The position numbers and the translations under genes were made by a program. Shown here in pieces: positions 44,673-53,743 of a stretch of 64,000 bases of DNA. Origin of the DNA: Chloroflexus aggregans DSM 9485 (GTDB taxonomy: Bacteria > Chloroflexota > Chloroflexia > Chloroflexales > Chloroflexaceae); assembly GCF_000021945.1 (NCBI RefSeq), contig NC_011831.1, positions 3,237,353-3,301,352 of the forward strand, given 5' to 3'. The notes beneath the pieces are model-generated. The model had not been told where the DNA came from. It did no database searches and worked only from the letters and a program-made list of their open reading frames with translations. Positions within the stretch are counted from its first letter, which is position 1. The number at the start of each line of letters is the position of its first letter.

Positions 44673-45473
44673 TCACACGAGTAACTCACGGGCGCGCTCA
44701 CGGAGTTGGGCCGCGGCTTGACCGGCGCGGTCGGCGCCGATCAGGCGACGGGCCTCTGCCTCAAACGCATCGGCGGCGGCGAGCATTTCGGCGGCCGATG
44801 CACGTGACGGATCGGTCACACCGGCGATCCGGTACGCCTCTTGGAGCAAGGCATTGGCACCGGCGCCGAGATAGCCGGCAGCGATCTGTTCGAACTCAGG
44901 GGCTAACGACTCACCGGCAGCAGCTTCGCGCCGTTCGATCAAGCCACTCTGCATTAACTTCGTAATAATCTCAAGGGTGCGCGCCTCACCAATACCACTG
45001 CGCTGGGCAATTTGCCCAACCGTGTGTTTTCCGTTGATCATCGTCAGCACGCGCCACTCCTCGGCGTCAAGGCTAATCTCAACACTACCCGAGGCAGGGT
45101 TTGGCACGAGACGAGGCACCATCGTCAGGGACGGGGCAGTCTCTTGTTGTTGCGACCACGTCTCCTGGCGATGAATACCCTCCATAATAATCGATTCGTT
45201 GCTGGCCGTAATGGTGACTTGGGGCGACGTTACCCCTTCATGAAAACGGAAGGGACCACTCGTCACGGTAAAGAAGGCATAGACGGCTTCGAGAGGTGTC
45301 AGGCCGGGCAATTTTGCATCGACGATTTTACCATCACGAAAGAAGATCCATCCGGTTAGCCGTTGAGTGCCACGCCGGCCATCAATCTCGACTCCACCGG
45401 TCTTCTTACTGAGTTGCAACAACTGAATAATATCGGTGAGTGAGAATTCACTCAAATCACCTGCCAGCGCCAT
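44673..45473 (-). CDS. DUF4388 (PATAN-like) domain protein
   Basis: The 266-aa protein has an N-terminal DUF4388 domain (residues 1-110: GDLSEFSLTDIIQLLQLSKKTGGVEI, WIFFRDGKIVDAKLPG, EAVYAFFTVTSGPFRF). Such domains occur with gliding and chemosensory systems. A middle winged-helix-like part (ISLDAEEWRVLTMINGKHTVGQIAQRSGIG) and an Ala-rich helical tail follow. It is the last gene of the Roadblock-MglA cluster, 38 bp after mglA, so a role as effector or adaptor of the GTPase is a fair inference. Confidence 0.85.
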   Translation of the reverse strand: MALAGDLSEFSLTDIIQLLQLSKKTGGVEIDGRRGTQRLTGWIFFRDGKIVDAKLPGLTPLEAVYAFFTVTSGPFRFHEGVTSPQVTITASNESIIMEGIHRQETWSQQQETAPSLTMVPRLVPNPASGSVEISLDAEEWRVLTMINGKHTVGQIAQRSGIGEARTLEIITKLMQSGLIERREAAAGESLAPEFEQIAAGYLGAGANALLQEAYRIAGVTDPSRASAAEMLAAADAFEAEARRLIGADRAGQAAAQLRERARELLV

Positions 45474-45511
45474 AGTTGCGCCTCACTCACATACCATTTG
45501 TTCCGCCAACA

Positions 45512-46099
45512 CTACAATTTACTAATAACTACCCGACTAATAGCACGTAACGTCTCAAATACACCAACACCTTTCGTTGCAATTGCCTCAATACGCGGCC
45601 AATTCATTTTTTTTACACCTAAGAAATGATCCATCATCTCCACCGAAGCCAGCACATCTGGGGGCAAATCACGTTTGTTGTATTGCAACACGATGGGAAA
45701 ATCGGCAAAACGCTTATTTTGGCGCGTAATATTCTGGGCCAACTCACGCAGGCTATTGATATTTTCCTGCATTTTCGCTTTGTGTGAATCGGCAACAAAC
45801 ACCACACCGTCGGCGCCATTCAGCACCGCCACGCGGGTTCGTTCATAGAGCACTTGCCCCGGTACCGTATAAAGGTGGAAGCGTGTCTGAAACCCTCGCA
45901 CTTTACCGAGATCGAGCGGTAGAAAGTCGAAGAAGAGGGTGCGTTCGGTTTCGGTAGCAATGGAAAGCAGATCGCCCTTAACCTCTTTCGGCACCTGGCT
46001 GTGGATGTACTGCAAGTTCGTCGTCTTACCGCACATACCGGGGCCATAATAGACGATCTTGCAATGTATTTCACGCGCAGCGACATTGATCAGAGCCAT
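45512..46099 (-). CDS. mglA: MglA-type small GTPase
   Basis: The 195-aa Ras-like GTPase has the P-loop GPGMCGKTTN (residues 19-28), switch II TVPGQVLYERTR (Gln/Pro variant typical of MglA), and the base motif YNKRDLPPDV. It matches the bacterial MglA family, which sets cell polarity and drives gliding or type IV pilus movement, and which uses a Roadblock protein (MglB) as GTPase activator. Two Roadblock genes lie just upstream. The length is standard. Confidence 0.93.
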   Translation of the reverse strand: MALINVAAREIHCKIVYYGPGMCGKTTNLQYIHSQVPKEVKGDLLSIATETERTLFFDFLPLDLGKVRGFQTRFHLYTVPGQVLYERTRVAVLNGADGVVFVADSHKAKMQENINSLRELAQNITRQNKRFADFPIVLQYNKRDLPPDVLASVEMMDHFLGVKKMNWPRIEAIATKGVGVFETLRAISRVVISKL

Positions 46100-46165
46100 A
46101 GATTCTCTCGCGTAGCCGGTCGAACGAAGACGCCGACGCGGCCTATCGGCAGTGCAGGAATGCGG

Positions 46166-46660
46166 CTAATCGCGGAACAGGAGATCGATAGTATCTTCCA
46201 TCGACGTGCGGAAGGCCGAACCGAGCACCTCATCGCGTGCTTTGTGTTGCTGGCGCACTCGTTCGAGCACGGCGGCCAACTCGTCGGTAGCCTTCTTGGT
46301 CAGGACCTTTACCAACCCGATATGGGTACCCTTGTTGAAGATAATGCAGAGAATCCACTGTTCTTCGATCAGGGCGATAAAAATATTTTCGCGTACACCT
46401 TGCTGAAACGAGGCCCGAAAATCTCGTTCGCGCAACAGCTTCGCTACCTCGCGTGAGGAGGCGAACACACCGGCAATCAATGCACCGAGAGCCGTAATGT
46501 CTTGGCGGTCACCATCGCCCTTAGAAGAGATAACCTGGCCACTCTTATCGAGGAGGAGTGCATAGTCACTGCCGGTGTCTTCGACCAAGCGGGCGAGACA
46601 TTCCTCGATCTGAGCAATCTCTTCTGAGGGTACGATGATACTTGTCAACTGTGGATCCAT
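46166..46660 (-). CDS. Roadblock/LC7 domain protein (MglB-like)
   Basis: The 164-aa protein has a Roadblock/LC7 fold over residues 15-130 (EECLARLVEDTGSDYALLLDKSGQVISSKGDGDRQDITALGALIAG-like order) and a helical C-terminal tail (ATDELAAVLERVRQQHKARDEVLG). By position it is a candidate activator or scaffold for the downstream MglA. AAGGTAGG precedes the ATG. The gap to mglA is 66 bp. Confidence 0.85.
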   Translation of the reverse strand: MDPQLTSIIVPSEEIAQIEECLARLVEDTGSDYALLLDKSGQVISSKGDGDRQDITALGALIAGVFASSREVAKLLRERDFRASFQQGVRENIFIALIEEQWILCIIFNKGTHIGLVKVLTKKATDELAAVLERVRQQHKARDEVLGSAFRTSMEDTIDLLFRD

Positions 46661-46732
46661 CGCAACCTACCTTCACGTCTGAGAGTGGCGGGAATCGATG
46701 CGTCACTTTTCAAAATTATAGCACACTCACCG

Positions 46733-47098
46733 TTAGATTGCGCTCAGCGCATCGATCATCTCGTCACGATGTTTTGCAGCGAGAAACCGCAAAAGACCCA
46801 GATCGTCACGCGAATTGGTTAAGAGCAAGAGCATTGCATCGTCGCTGATCGGTTCGATCAACACCAGGCCTTCGTCGTATTCAAGAACCGCCTGTACGGT
46901 GCTACCTTTGGCTATTTCGCGCCCGAGAGCATCAACCATCGCCAATCCATTGGAGGCAACGGCACCAATCGCATCAATGTCGACCCCGGCGCGTGAGACA
47001 CTTTCGATCAATAATCCATCGGTCGCGACCACGGCCGCTGCTTCAACGCTCTCGACCATTCGGAATCGGTTGAGAAGCTCTTTCAGCTCACTGCTCAT
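46733..47098 (-). CDS. Roadblock/LC7 domain protein (short)
   Basis: The 121-aa protein is a bare Roadblock/LC7 domain: LLNRFRMVESVEAAAVVATDGLLIESVSRAGVD, AIGAVASNGLAMVDALGREI, EYDEGLVLIEPISDDAMLLLL. It is likely the MglB-type GTPase activator. It is first of the four-gene cluster with the second Roadblock gene, mglA and the DUF4388 gene. GAGG lies close to the ATG. Confidence 0.87.
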   Translation of the reverse strand: MSSELKELLNRFRMVESVEAAAVVATDGLLIESVSRAGVDIDAIGAVASNGLAMVDALGREIAKGSTVQAVLEYDEGLVLIEPISDDAMLLLLTNSRDDLGLLRFLAAKHRDEMIDALSAI

Positions 47099-47186
47099 GC
47101 TGCCTCGCTCTCGCGTGGGTGTCTCTCACCACGCATCGATACCTATTATACACTGTCGTGAAACCACATTGTTTCCACGGGCGGGG

Positions 47187-47477
47187 TTAGGCGTCGCCCG
47201 TTTGGCCCGATCGTTCGCGCTCTTTGGGTGGACGCCCGGTCCGAATACTGCGGAGCGAGTCGATGGTGGCGGCCAGTGCCCGATCGGCCCAGCCATAGAT
47301 GGTTGGGCGGCTTCTGCGCAATTCGTCGGCAATTTGGGTGACGTTTGCCCGGTAGCCCGGATCAAAGGTGGCGAGATTAATACGAGCTGCCGCGACGATT
47401 TGCTGGATCTCTTCGGGCGTGAGGTTGTGTTCCCGGATCAGCTTCTTAGCGCGCTTGCCGCTCAGATCCAACTTCAT
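47187..47477 (-). CDS. Small helix-turn-helix protein
   Basis: The 96-aa protein is all-helical, with a probable HTH at residues ~46-70 (VTQIADELRRSRPTIYGWADRAL) and a basic, Pro-containing tail. CGAGGAG precedes the ATG with good spacing. It could be a small DNA-binding regulator of the MglA cluster 89 bp downstream, but no family is recognised. Confidence 0.6.
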   Translation of the reverse strand: MKLDLSGKRAKKLIREHNLTPEEIQQIVAAARINLATFDPGYRANVTQIADELRRSRPTIYGWADRALAATIDSLRSIRTGRPPKERERSGQTGDA

Positions 47478-47871
47478 GGCCGATCTCCTCGTCGTTGACG
47501 ATGGCGTCTGCTGGGCGCCTGGTTGGCGCGATGTCCTCTGGGCTAAATTGCTTGGGTGGCGCCACTATTCGTTGCTGTTCGGTGTGAAACATCTATTGGC
47601 CGTCTGGACAGATCGATGACAATTTTATCATGCATCATATGGATTGTCGAGTCGTTGTGTAAATAGTAATTGGCCGGTAGTTGGGGGTAGATAGATGCAC
47701 GTGCGGTTGCTGCGGCATGAGTTTCGGATAGCTGAGAGGGGTATAAAACACATAGGCGATAGTGCTCGCGGTAATCCTTGACAGCACCGGTGAATGACTA
47801 TGGGCATCGGTGTAAAAGGTTATACTGAAGAGAAAGGGACGAGTGTATCGTTCTATGGTACAATGGCAACG
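47478..47871. other. Divergent intergenic region
   Basis: It lies between the small HTH gene and the kinase. The part next to the HTH gene is coding-like but frame-broken. TGGTACAAT at 47856-47864 is an extended -10 element that ends 7 bases before the kinase start at 47872, again suggesting a leaderless mRNA. The TTGACA at 47778 has no -10 partner. Confidence 0.4.
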
Positions 47872-49434
47872 ATGACCGACCTCCGCTTACGTCAACGCGA
47901 ATACCTGTTGCAGATCAGTCGCGCCCTGACGGCTCAGCTCGATCTGGGTAGTGTACTGAATCTGGTCATTACCTACGCCGTCGAATTACTCGCCGGGACG
48001 CTCGGTTTTATTGCGTTGTTCGACGAAGACGATGGCGTGTTGCGTATTCGCGCTTCGGCCCAATTACCGCGTGAGAGCTGGCCGGCCTTCACACCACTGT
48101 TGCGAATCCCGATCAGCGATCTTAGTCGCTATGGACCGCAAGTGTTGCGTGAAATATCGTTGGATACCGGTATTCCACTGCGCCAAATGATCGCCCTTCC
48201 CCTCACCGTGCGTGAAACGCCACTCGGTGTGATTTACGTTTTTCGCGCCGCGCTCAATGTGGCCTTTTCCGCCGATGATCGGCAGATGTTGCAAGATTTC
48301 GCCGACCAAGCGGCGATTGCTGTCGGGAATGCGCGGTTGTTTCAAAGTGTTCTGCGTGAGAAGCAGCATCTGAATGCGCTCATCGAACAGTCGGCGGATG
48401 GGGTGATGATTATCGATGGCCGCTGGCGCATTACCACGTTCAACCATACGATGGAGCAACTGACCGGTTGGTCACGGGAAGAGGCGATTGGGCGACCCTG
48501 TGCTGAAGTGTTGGGGATCCGCGATGCGCAGGGGGTGAATATCTGTTTGAATGATTGTCCGTTGCAGCGCCATCCCGAACTCGCTAATCCGGTGGTTGAG
48601 GGACGAATTACCACGCGCGATGGCCGTGAGTTGTTTATCCAAAATCGCTACGCGCCGCAGCGGAATGCGCTTGGTACGTTGTTGAGCGCCATTGCCAATG
48701 TGCGCGATATTACGGCGCAGAAAGCTGAAGAAGAGCGCCAGAATACCTTTATTTCGGTGATTTCGCACGAATTGCGCACGCCGGTGAGTATTATCAAAGG
48801 CTTTGCCGAGACGATGCTTCGTCCTGATGGACAGTTTACCGTCGAGCAGTACCGTGAGGCGTTGCAGGTGATCGGTGAAGAGGCCGACCGGTTAGCGCGT
48901 CAGATTCAAGATTTACTCGATGTCTCGCGAATCGCTGCCGGTGGTTTGCGCCTCGAATATAGTGATGTGTCGCTCCAATTGCTGGTGAAAGAGGTTGTGC
49001 GACGGTTTGCGGCTCAGGTTGGTGACCGGATCGAGTTCGAGATCCGTGTTCCTGACGATATGCCCCCGGTCTATGCCGATTACGAGCGGTTACGGCAGGT
49101 GTTTACGAATCTGATCGAAAATGCGGTGAAGTATAGTCCCAACGGTGGGACGATCCGAATCGGGGCGCGCGCTGAAGGGGAGATGGCGATAGTTTACGTC
49201 GCCGATCAAGGTATTGGTATTCCTCCCGAAGAGCAGGATCTGATCTTTGAGCGCTTCTACCGGGTTGATAACCGGTTACGCCGCGATCGGCCCGGTAGTG
49301 GGCTTGGACTTTATATTACCCGCGCGATTGTCGAGGCCCATGGCGGTCGGATTTGGGTTGAAAGCCAGGTTGGGCGTGGGTCTCGTTTCTTGTTTACACT
49401 CCCGTTGAGCCGGCGTCGGTTACCGGGAGAATAG
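47872..49434 (+). CDS. GAF-PAS sensor histidine kinase
   Basis: The 520-aa protein has a GAF domain (residues ~15-165), a PAS domain (~175-295, with MIIDGRWRITTFNHTMEQLTGW), a HisKA helix with the phospho-His in FISVISHELRTPVSIIKGFAE, and an HATPase_c with NLIENAVKYSPNGG, VADQGIGIP and GSGLGLYITRAIVEAHGG. It has no membrane segment. Starts at 47794, 47863 and 47872 are in frame. I use 47872 because the promoter element ends just before it. The DUF58 gene follows by 20 bp, but no cognate regulator is near. Confidence 0.9.
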   Translation: MTDLRLRQREYLLQISRALTAQLDLGSVLNLVITYAVELLAGTLGFIALFDEDDGVLRIRASAQLPRESWPAFTPLLRIPISDLSRYGPQVLREISLDTGIPLRQMIALPLTVRETPLGVIYVFRAALNVAFSADDRQMLQDFADQAAIAVGNARLFQSVLREKQHLNALIEQSADGVMIIDGRWRITTFNHTMEQLTGWSREEAIGRPCAEVLGIRDAQGVNICLNDCPLQRHPELANPVVEGRITTRDGRELFIQNRYAPQRNALGTLLSAIANVRDITAQKAEEERQNTFISVISHELRTPVSIIKGFAETMLRPDGQFTVEQYREALQVIGEEADRLARQIQDLLDVSRIAAGGLRLEYSDVSLQLLVKEVVRRFAAQVGDRIEFEIRVPDDMPPVYADYERLRQVFTNLIENAVKYSPNGGTIRIGARAEGEMAIVYVADQGIGIPPEEQDLIFERFYRVDNRLRRDRPGSGLGLYITRAIVEAHGGRIWVESQVGRGSRFLFTLPLSRRRLPGE

Positions 49435-49454
49435 CACGCGAGATAGAGTACATC

Positions 49455-50630
49455 ATGCCTGTTGTTATACCTGCACTTCTCGCCATCTTCGTCCTTGCCT
49501 TACTCTTTCGCCAGGCTGCATTGACGTTGTTCACCGTGATGCTCCTGGTAAGCATGGGCGCTGCCCGTTTGTGGCAACGTTGGTCGTTGCGGCGGGTAAC
49601 GTACCGTCGTGAGTTGAGCCAGACGCGCGCCTTCCCCGGTGATGACGTAACGCTGACAATCACCCTGACCAATCGGAAGCTACTCCCATTAGCCCAGATT
49701 CAGATCTTTGACACGATCCCCTCGGGTGTACAGGTGCTCGATGGGCCGGTGATGTTTAGTGGCAGCCGACAGAGCAATCTTCTGCGGCGCAGTACAGGGT
49801 TGCGGTGGTACGAGCGGGTGATTTGGCGCTATCGGTTACGGTGCGAGCGACGCGGTACGTTCCGTTTCGGACCGGCACAGGCGCAAAGTGGTGATCCGTT
49901 TGGGATCTATCGTAGTGAGACAACGTTTGCCGCCGATGCAACACTGCTCGTTTATCCACGGTTGCGTAGTTTGGCCGAACTCGGTTTACCGGCGCGCGAT
50001 CCGCTCGGCCTGGTCCGCGCATCGGCACTGCTCCGTGATCCATTGCGGGTTGTTGGTGTGCGCGAGTATGCCCCATCCGACCCGTTGAAGGATGTCCATT
50101 GGGCGGCAACTGCGCGTACAGGGACGCTGCAAACGCGCGTGTACGAACCGACGACGGCGCACGTGGTGGCGTTGGTGTTGGATCTCGATACCTTCGAGTT
50201 TTACTTTCAGGGTATCGATCCAGATTTGGTCGAGCATATGATCGGTGTGACGGCAACGTTGGCGCATAGCAGTATCACTGATGGTCATGCGGTTGGTTTG
50301 TACGCCAACGGCGCACCCGTCGAAGCAGAACATCTGGTGCGGTTATCGCCCGGACGTAGCCCCAACCAGCTTGCTCAGATCATGGAGACACTGGCCCGAC
50401 TGACGGCCTATTCGGTTGTGCCCGGCACACGGCTGCTACGCCTGATAACTCCCGAGCTGCATCCCGGCGCTACTATTGTGTTGATCGGTGCCGTTGCATC
50501 TGATTCGATTCGAGCCGCGTTGTTACGCTTGCACGAATTGGGGTTCCGCGTGGTCTGGGTCTTCTGTGGTGCGACGGCTGCACCTGCTGTCCCCGGTGTC
50601 AATACCTATTGGGTGCCGATGCGCCAATAG
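49455..50630 (+). CDS. DUF58 domain membrane protein
   Basis: The 391-aa protein has two N-terminal transmembrane helices (residues ~3-40), a beta-rich stretch (~55-150, VTLTITLTNRKLLPLAQIQIFD), and the DUF58 signature VREYAPSDPLKDVHWAATARTG, followed by a von Willebrand A-like region (VVALVLDLDTF). DUF58 proteins usually sit beside MoxR ATPases and von Willebrand proteins. Here no MoxR gene is adjacent, which is unusual. It follows the kinase by 20 bp and is probably co-transcribed. Confidence 0.85.
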   Translation: MPVVIPALLAIFVLALLFRQAALTLFTVMLLVSMGAARLWQRWSLRRVTYRRELSQTRAFPGDDVTLTITLTNRKLLPLAQIQIFDTIPSGVQVLDGPVMFSGSRQSNLLRRSTGLRWYERVIWRYRLRCERRGTFRFGPAQAQSGDPFGIYRSETTFAADATLLVYPRLRSLAELGLPARDPLGLVRASALLRDPLRVVGVREYAPSDPLKDVHWAATARTGTLQTRVYEPTTAHVVALVLDLDTFEFYFQGIDPDLVEHMIGVTATLAHSSITDGHAVGLYANGAPVEAEHLVRLSPGRSPNQLAQIMETLARLTAYSVVPGTRLLRLITPELHPGATIVLIGAVASDSIRAALLRLHELGFRVVWVFCGATAAPAVPGVNTYWVPMRQ

Positions 50631-50705
50631 CAGAACATAGGGCATAATTCATATCCCCATACCTCTGGGGGGTAATCTAGATTACAGACAGCTCTTGAGG
50701 CAACG

Positions 50706-50714
50706 TGGTATACT
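50706..50714 (+). promoter_or_regulatory. Extended -10 element for trxB
   Basis: TGGTATACT (TGN plus TATACT) lies 65 bp before the trxB start. Confidence 0.5.
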
Positions 50715-50779
50715 TTCGGCTGTAAGCGACGCGACATTGTTGCGCCGACAGCTATGTATCGCTTAAGGAGATGGGTGAT

Positions 50780-51736
50780 ATGCATCACAAAGTTGTTATT
50801 ATCGGATCAGGTCCCGCCGGTTTGACGGCAGCGCTCTATGCGGCACGTGCCAATCTCGAGCCGCTCGTCATTCGCGGTCTGCAACCGGGCGGTCTCATTG
50901 CTACCACGAGTGAAGTTGAGAACTACCCCGGCTTCCCCGAGGGCATCGGTGGCTTCGAGCTGGCCGAGGCAATGGAGAAGCAGGCAGCTCGTTTTGGTAC
51001 GCAGTATCTCGATTCCATGGTGACGAAGGTTGACGTCGATCAGCGACCCTTCGTTATTCATACTGACGGTGGTCAGACTGTGACTGCCGATGCGATTATT
51101 GTCAGCACCGGCGCTTCGCCGCGTAAGCTGGGGGTTCCCGGTGAAGCTGAGCTGGCGAACCGTGGAGTCAGCTATTGTGCAACGTGCGACGGTTTCTTCT
51201 TCCGCGGTAAGAAGGTCGTCGTGGTTGGCGGTGGTAATAGTGCGCTCGATGAAGGTCTCTTCCTGACCCGCTATGTCGACGAGTTGGTGATTGTCCATCG
51301 CCGTGACACGCTGCGCGCCGATCCGGTGTTGCAAGAGCGGGCATTTAACAATCCCAAGGTGCGCTTTATCTGGAACTCAACGGTAGTGGCGATTAACGGT
51401 AAAGATAAGGTTGAGTCGGTAACGCTGCGTAATCTGAAGACCGGTGAGATGAGCGAGCTACCGACTGATGGTGTCTTCCCATATATCGGCCACGTTCCCA
51501 ACACCGAGCTTTTCCGTGGCATTCTTGAACTTGATGAAGGTGGTTATATCGTTACCGATGGTCGTACCCGTACTAACATCCCCGGTATCTTTGCCGCCGG
51601 TGATGTGGCCGATCACATTTATCGGCAGGCGGTGACTGCTGCCGGTGATGGTTGCCGTGCAGCGATGGAGGCGACGTGGTATCTTGCTGAGCAGGAGCAC
51701 GCACGCGCGAAGGCGACGGCTACGGCCTCGGCGTAG
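50780..51736 (+). CDS. trxB: Thioredoxin reductase
   Basis: The 318-aa flavoenzyme reduces thioredoxin with NADPH. The FAD site is IIGSGPAGLTAALYAARA at the N-terminus, the redox-active disulfide is Cys133 and Cys136 (SYCATCDG), the NADPH-binding loop is VVVVGGGNSALDEGLFL with HRRDTLRADPVLQ, and the C-terminal FAD contact is FAAGDVADHIYRQAVTAAGDGCRAA. A short Ala/Lys-rich tail ends it. ATG 50780 is preferred over 50771, since AAGGAG ends directly at 50770. Confidence 0.95.
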   Translation: MHHKVVIIGSGPAGLTAALYAARANLEPLVIRGLQPGGLIATTSEVENYPGFPEGIGGFELAEAMEKQAARFGTQYLDSMVTKVDVDQRPFVIHTDGGQTVTADAIIVSTGASPRKLGVPGEAELANRGVSYCATCDGFFFRGKKVVVVGGGNSALDEGLFLTRYVDELVIVHRRDTLRADPVLQERAFNNPKVRFIWNSTVVAINGKDKVESVTLRNLKTGEMSELPTDGVFPYIGHVPNTELFRGILELDEGGYIVTDGRTRTNIPGIFAAGDVADHIYRQAVTAAGDGCRAAMEATWYLAEQEHARAKATATASA

Positions 51737-52204
51737 GGCGAGGCAGTTGGTCAGGGCTGCGGTCGTGGCCGGTCGATTTGACAATGAATCGACCGGTTGA
51801 TCTCAATGAGTTAAATGTCCTGAGGTGATAACGTTTGCGTAGGGCCGTTGTGCTTGGGGTCTTGTGACGGCCACCGGCATAAGATGACCATACAATTACA
51901 CCTGTCTGTCAGCGGGCTGAGCCGGTCGGGTGGGGGCCGGTGGAATAGTTGTTAGGGTGTTAGACAGCTTGTAGATTGACGCGCGTGGGGATCGTCCGAT
52001 AATGAGATCGGTGTTTGCATAGACAGCGTGAGGGGTCGGCTTAACCCGACCCCTCGATGATTCTTGGGTGGCGGGATAACGCCTCTACCCGCTCGGTGTC
52101 TGCTACCTGAGCGAAGATTCCGTTATATGATTGCGATCTCTTTTCTGAATCTAGCGTACCGGTATGCTATAGTTATAGACGACAGCATATCAAGGAGGTG
52201 CGCT
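51737..52204. other. Intergenic region after trxB
   Basis: No gene is seen. It holds a perfect 10-bp terminator-like hairpin at 52030-52055 (GAGGGGTCGG pairs with CCGACCCCTC around CTTAAC), an extended -10 element TGCTATAGT at 52165-52173 and an AAGGAGGTG ribosome-binding site at about 52192. Confidence 0.5.
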
Positions 52205-52459
52205 ATGGCAACGACGCCCATCACCGATCTTGATCTCATTGGTAATGCTCGTGAGAGCTACGAGCATCTTGAGCAGGCCTACATCCTCGAATACCTGCGC
52301 AGCCAAGGCCTCACGCTCGAGCAAGTCCGTTCGATGCCTGTAGAGCAGGCCAAGGAAATTATGCGGGCTGCATCACTCTATGCCTCGACGCAGATGAGTG
52401 TAGTTGAGGCACGTGCCCAGTTGGTAGAAGAACTGCACGGTGGACCGCGCGCATTGTAA
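52205..52459 (+). CDS. Small conserved-looking helical protein
   Basis: The 84-aa soluble protein is predicted all-helical (SYEHLEQAYILEYLRSQGLTLEQVRSMPVE-like segments followed by EQAKEIMRAASLYAS). It has no recognised motif. A strong AAGGAGGTG and a good promoter upstream, plus a hairpin at 52489-52517 downstream, make it a credible independent gene. No function can be stated. Confidence 0.65.
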   Translation: MATTPITDLDLIGNARESYEHLEQAYILEYLRSQGLTLEQVRSMPVEQAKEIMRAASLYASTQMSVVEARAQLVEELHGGPRAL

Positions 52460-52488
52460 GGGGTGATGACCGTTCTGAGGCGCGGGGA

Positions 52489-52517
52489 GAAGGTACGTTC
52501 TCGTAGAACGTATCTTC
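52489..52517 (+). terminator. Hairpin after the 84-aa gene
   Basis: GAAGGTACGTTCT pairs over 13 bp (one G-T) with AGAACGTATCTTC around CGT. It begins 30 bp after the stop. Confidence 0.6.
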
Positions 52518-53031
52518 CTCAATGCGTCCTGATTCGGTGGCGGAGTTGCGCGGTATCACCCTCACGTCGCTGCACCGAGGCATGCATGCGGGGCGATTGA
52601 TTCGAGTGGTGTGAACGAACCGCAATCGTCGCTTCCGTTGCGCACGGGCGATGAGCGACGTGGGCGTTGCGATATGAGACAATCAGCGCGACACCACGGT
52701 GAACCATGCCGGGACGCACCCAATTCTCGCGGATCGCTCCTCCTACGGAGGCGGCGGTGTTTGGCCGGCAACGAACGAAGCGCGCACGGTGCCGGGCTGA
52801 ACCTCGACGTGTCCGGCGGTGGCATCGTTCATGAGCGGGACTCCACTGCCCCATGGTGGGTCCGACCAGCAATGGCGGCACTCCGGGAGGAGGGGGTGCT
52901 CCCGGAGGGAGGAACGTGACGCCTGTCGGTTGCGATTGCGTAGTGCAAATGGGCCGGAACAGGAGGTCGCGCACGTTTGCGGCTGGATAGCAGGGAAGCG
53001 GTTGAGCGATTAGCTCCCTTCCGCCGTTTAT
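52518..53031. other. GC-rich spacer without a clear gene
   Basis: Both strands carry only unconvincing, Pro/Arg-rich ORFs. A 9-bp hairpin (CTCCGGGAG and CTCCCGGAG at 52881-52907) is visible. I see no transposase, tRNA or known repeat here. It could be gene remains. Confidence 0.4.
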
Positions 53032-53718
53032 TCAGCCCAACACTGCGCGTAAGACGGCATCGGTATCGCGCAAATCGGGTAACAGGGCATCGGGCTGATG
53101 AGCCGCCAATTCGGTGAGCGAAAACGGACCGGTGGCGACGGCGACCGTGCGCGCACCGAAGGCTTTACCGCAGGCGATGTCTCGGGGTGTATCGCCGATG
53201 ATCACGACATCGGTGTGGTTAAAGGTGTGCCGGTAGCGCGCTGTTGCACGGGCGACGGCAATTGGTGGTAAGGCGAGGCGGTCAAAATGATCGTCGCCAT
53301 AGGCGCCGGCCTCGATATCGAGCCACGGTAATAGACCGGTGCATTCGAGCTTGATCTTGGCTGCTGCGGCGACATTGCCGGTCAGGGGTGCCTGGTACGC
53401 GATGTCCGTCAACCTTTGTAAAGCTTCTACCACACCGGCAAAGACGGTCGAGCGCGCGATCAAAGCCTCACGTTGCGCAGTTAATTCAGCAACATAGAGC
53501 GCAATAAATTCGCGCAATTGACAATTGATGGCTTCCTCATCAATGGAGGGTAAACTCTCACGCACAATTTGCCAGTCGGTTTTACCGGCGTATGATGTGC
53601 GCTCGATCTGAACCTCTGGCCCAACCAACCGGCGGAGCGCCGTTCGCATTGCATTTGCGGCAATCCCGTCGGTCGAGAGCAGAGTCCCGTCCACATCCCA
53701 CAAAACTAGACGCTTCAT
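53032..53718 (-). CDS. HAD-superfamily hydrolase
   Basis: The 228-aa protein has the HAD motifs: WDVDGTLL with nucleophile and acid Asp near residues 7-9, TGN as motif II near 121, and IIGDTPRDIACGKAFGARTVAVATG as motif IV with the metal Asp. A helical cap lies between motif I and II. This fits the phosphoglycolate-phosphatase-like/beta-PGM group. The substrate is unknown. CGGGAG precedes the ATG at 53718, and a longer frame to 53763 is less likely. It lies 25 bp downstream of the lone receiver gene. Confidence 0.85.
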   Translation of the reverse strand: MKRLVLWDVDGTLLSTDGIAANAMRTALRRLVGPEVQIERTSYAGKTDWQIVRESLPSIDEEAINCQLREFIALYVAELTAQREALIARSTVFAGVVEALQRLTDIAYQAPLTGNVAAAAKIKLECTGLLPWLDIEAGAYGDDHFDRLALPPIAVARATARYRHTFNHTDVVIIGDTPRDIACGKAFGARTVAVATGPFSLTELAAHQPDALLPDLRDTDAVLRAVLG

Positions 53719-53743
53719 CGCAACTCCCGTTGGGGTGGCGTAC

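Noticed and set aside
47778-47783. TTGACA as -35 box for the GAF-PAS kinase
   Set aside because: No acceptable -10 hexamer at 15-19 bp. The extended -10 at 47856 is the better candidate.
52518-53031. Possible small genes in the GC-rich spacer (for example the 151-codon minus frame 52519-52974)
   Set aside because: Pro/Arg/His-rich composition without a ribosome-binding site or any recognisable fold.
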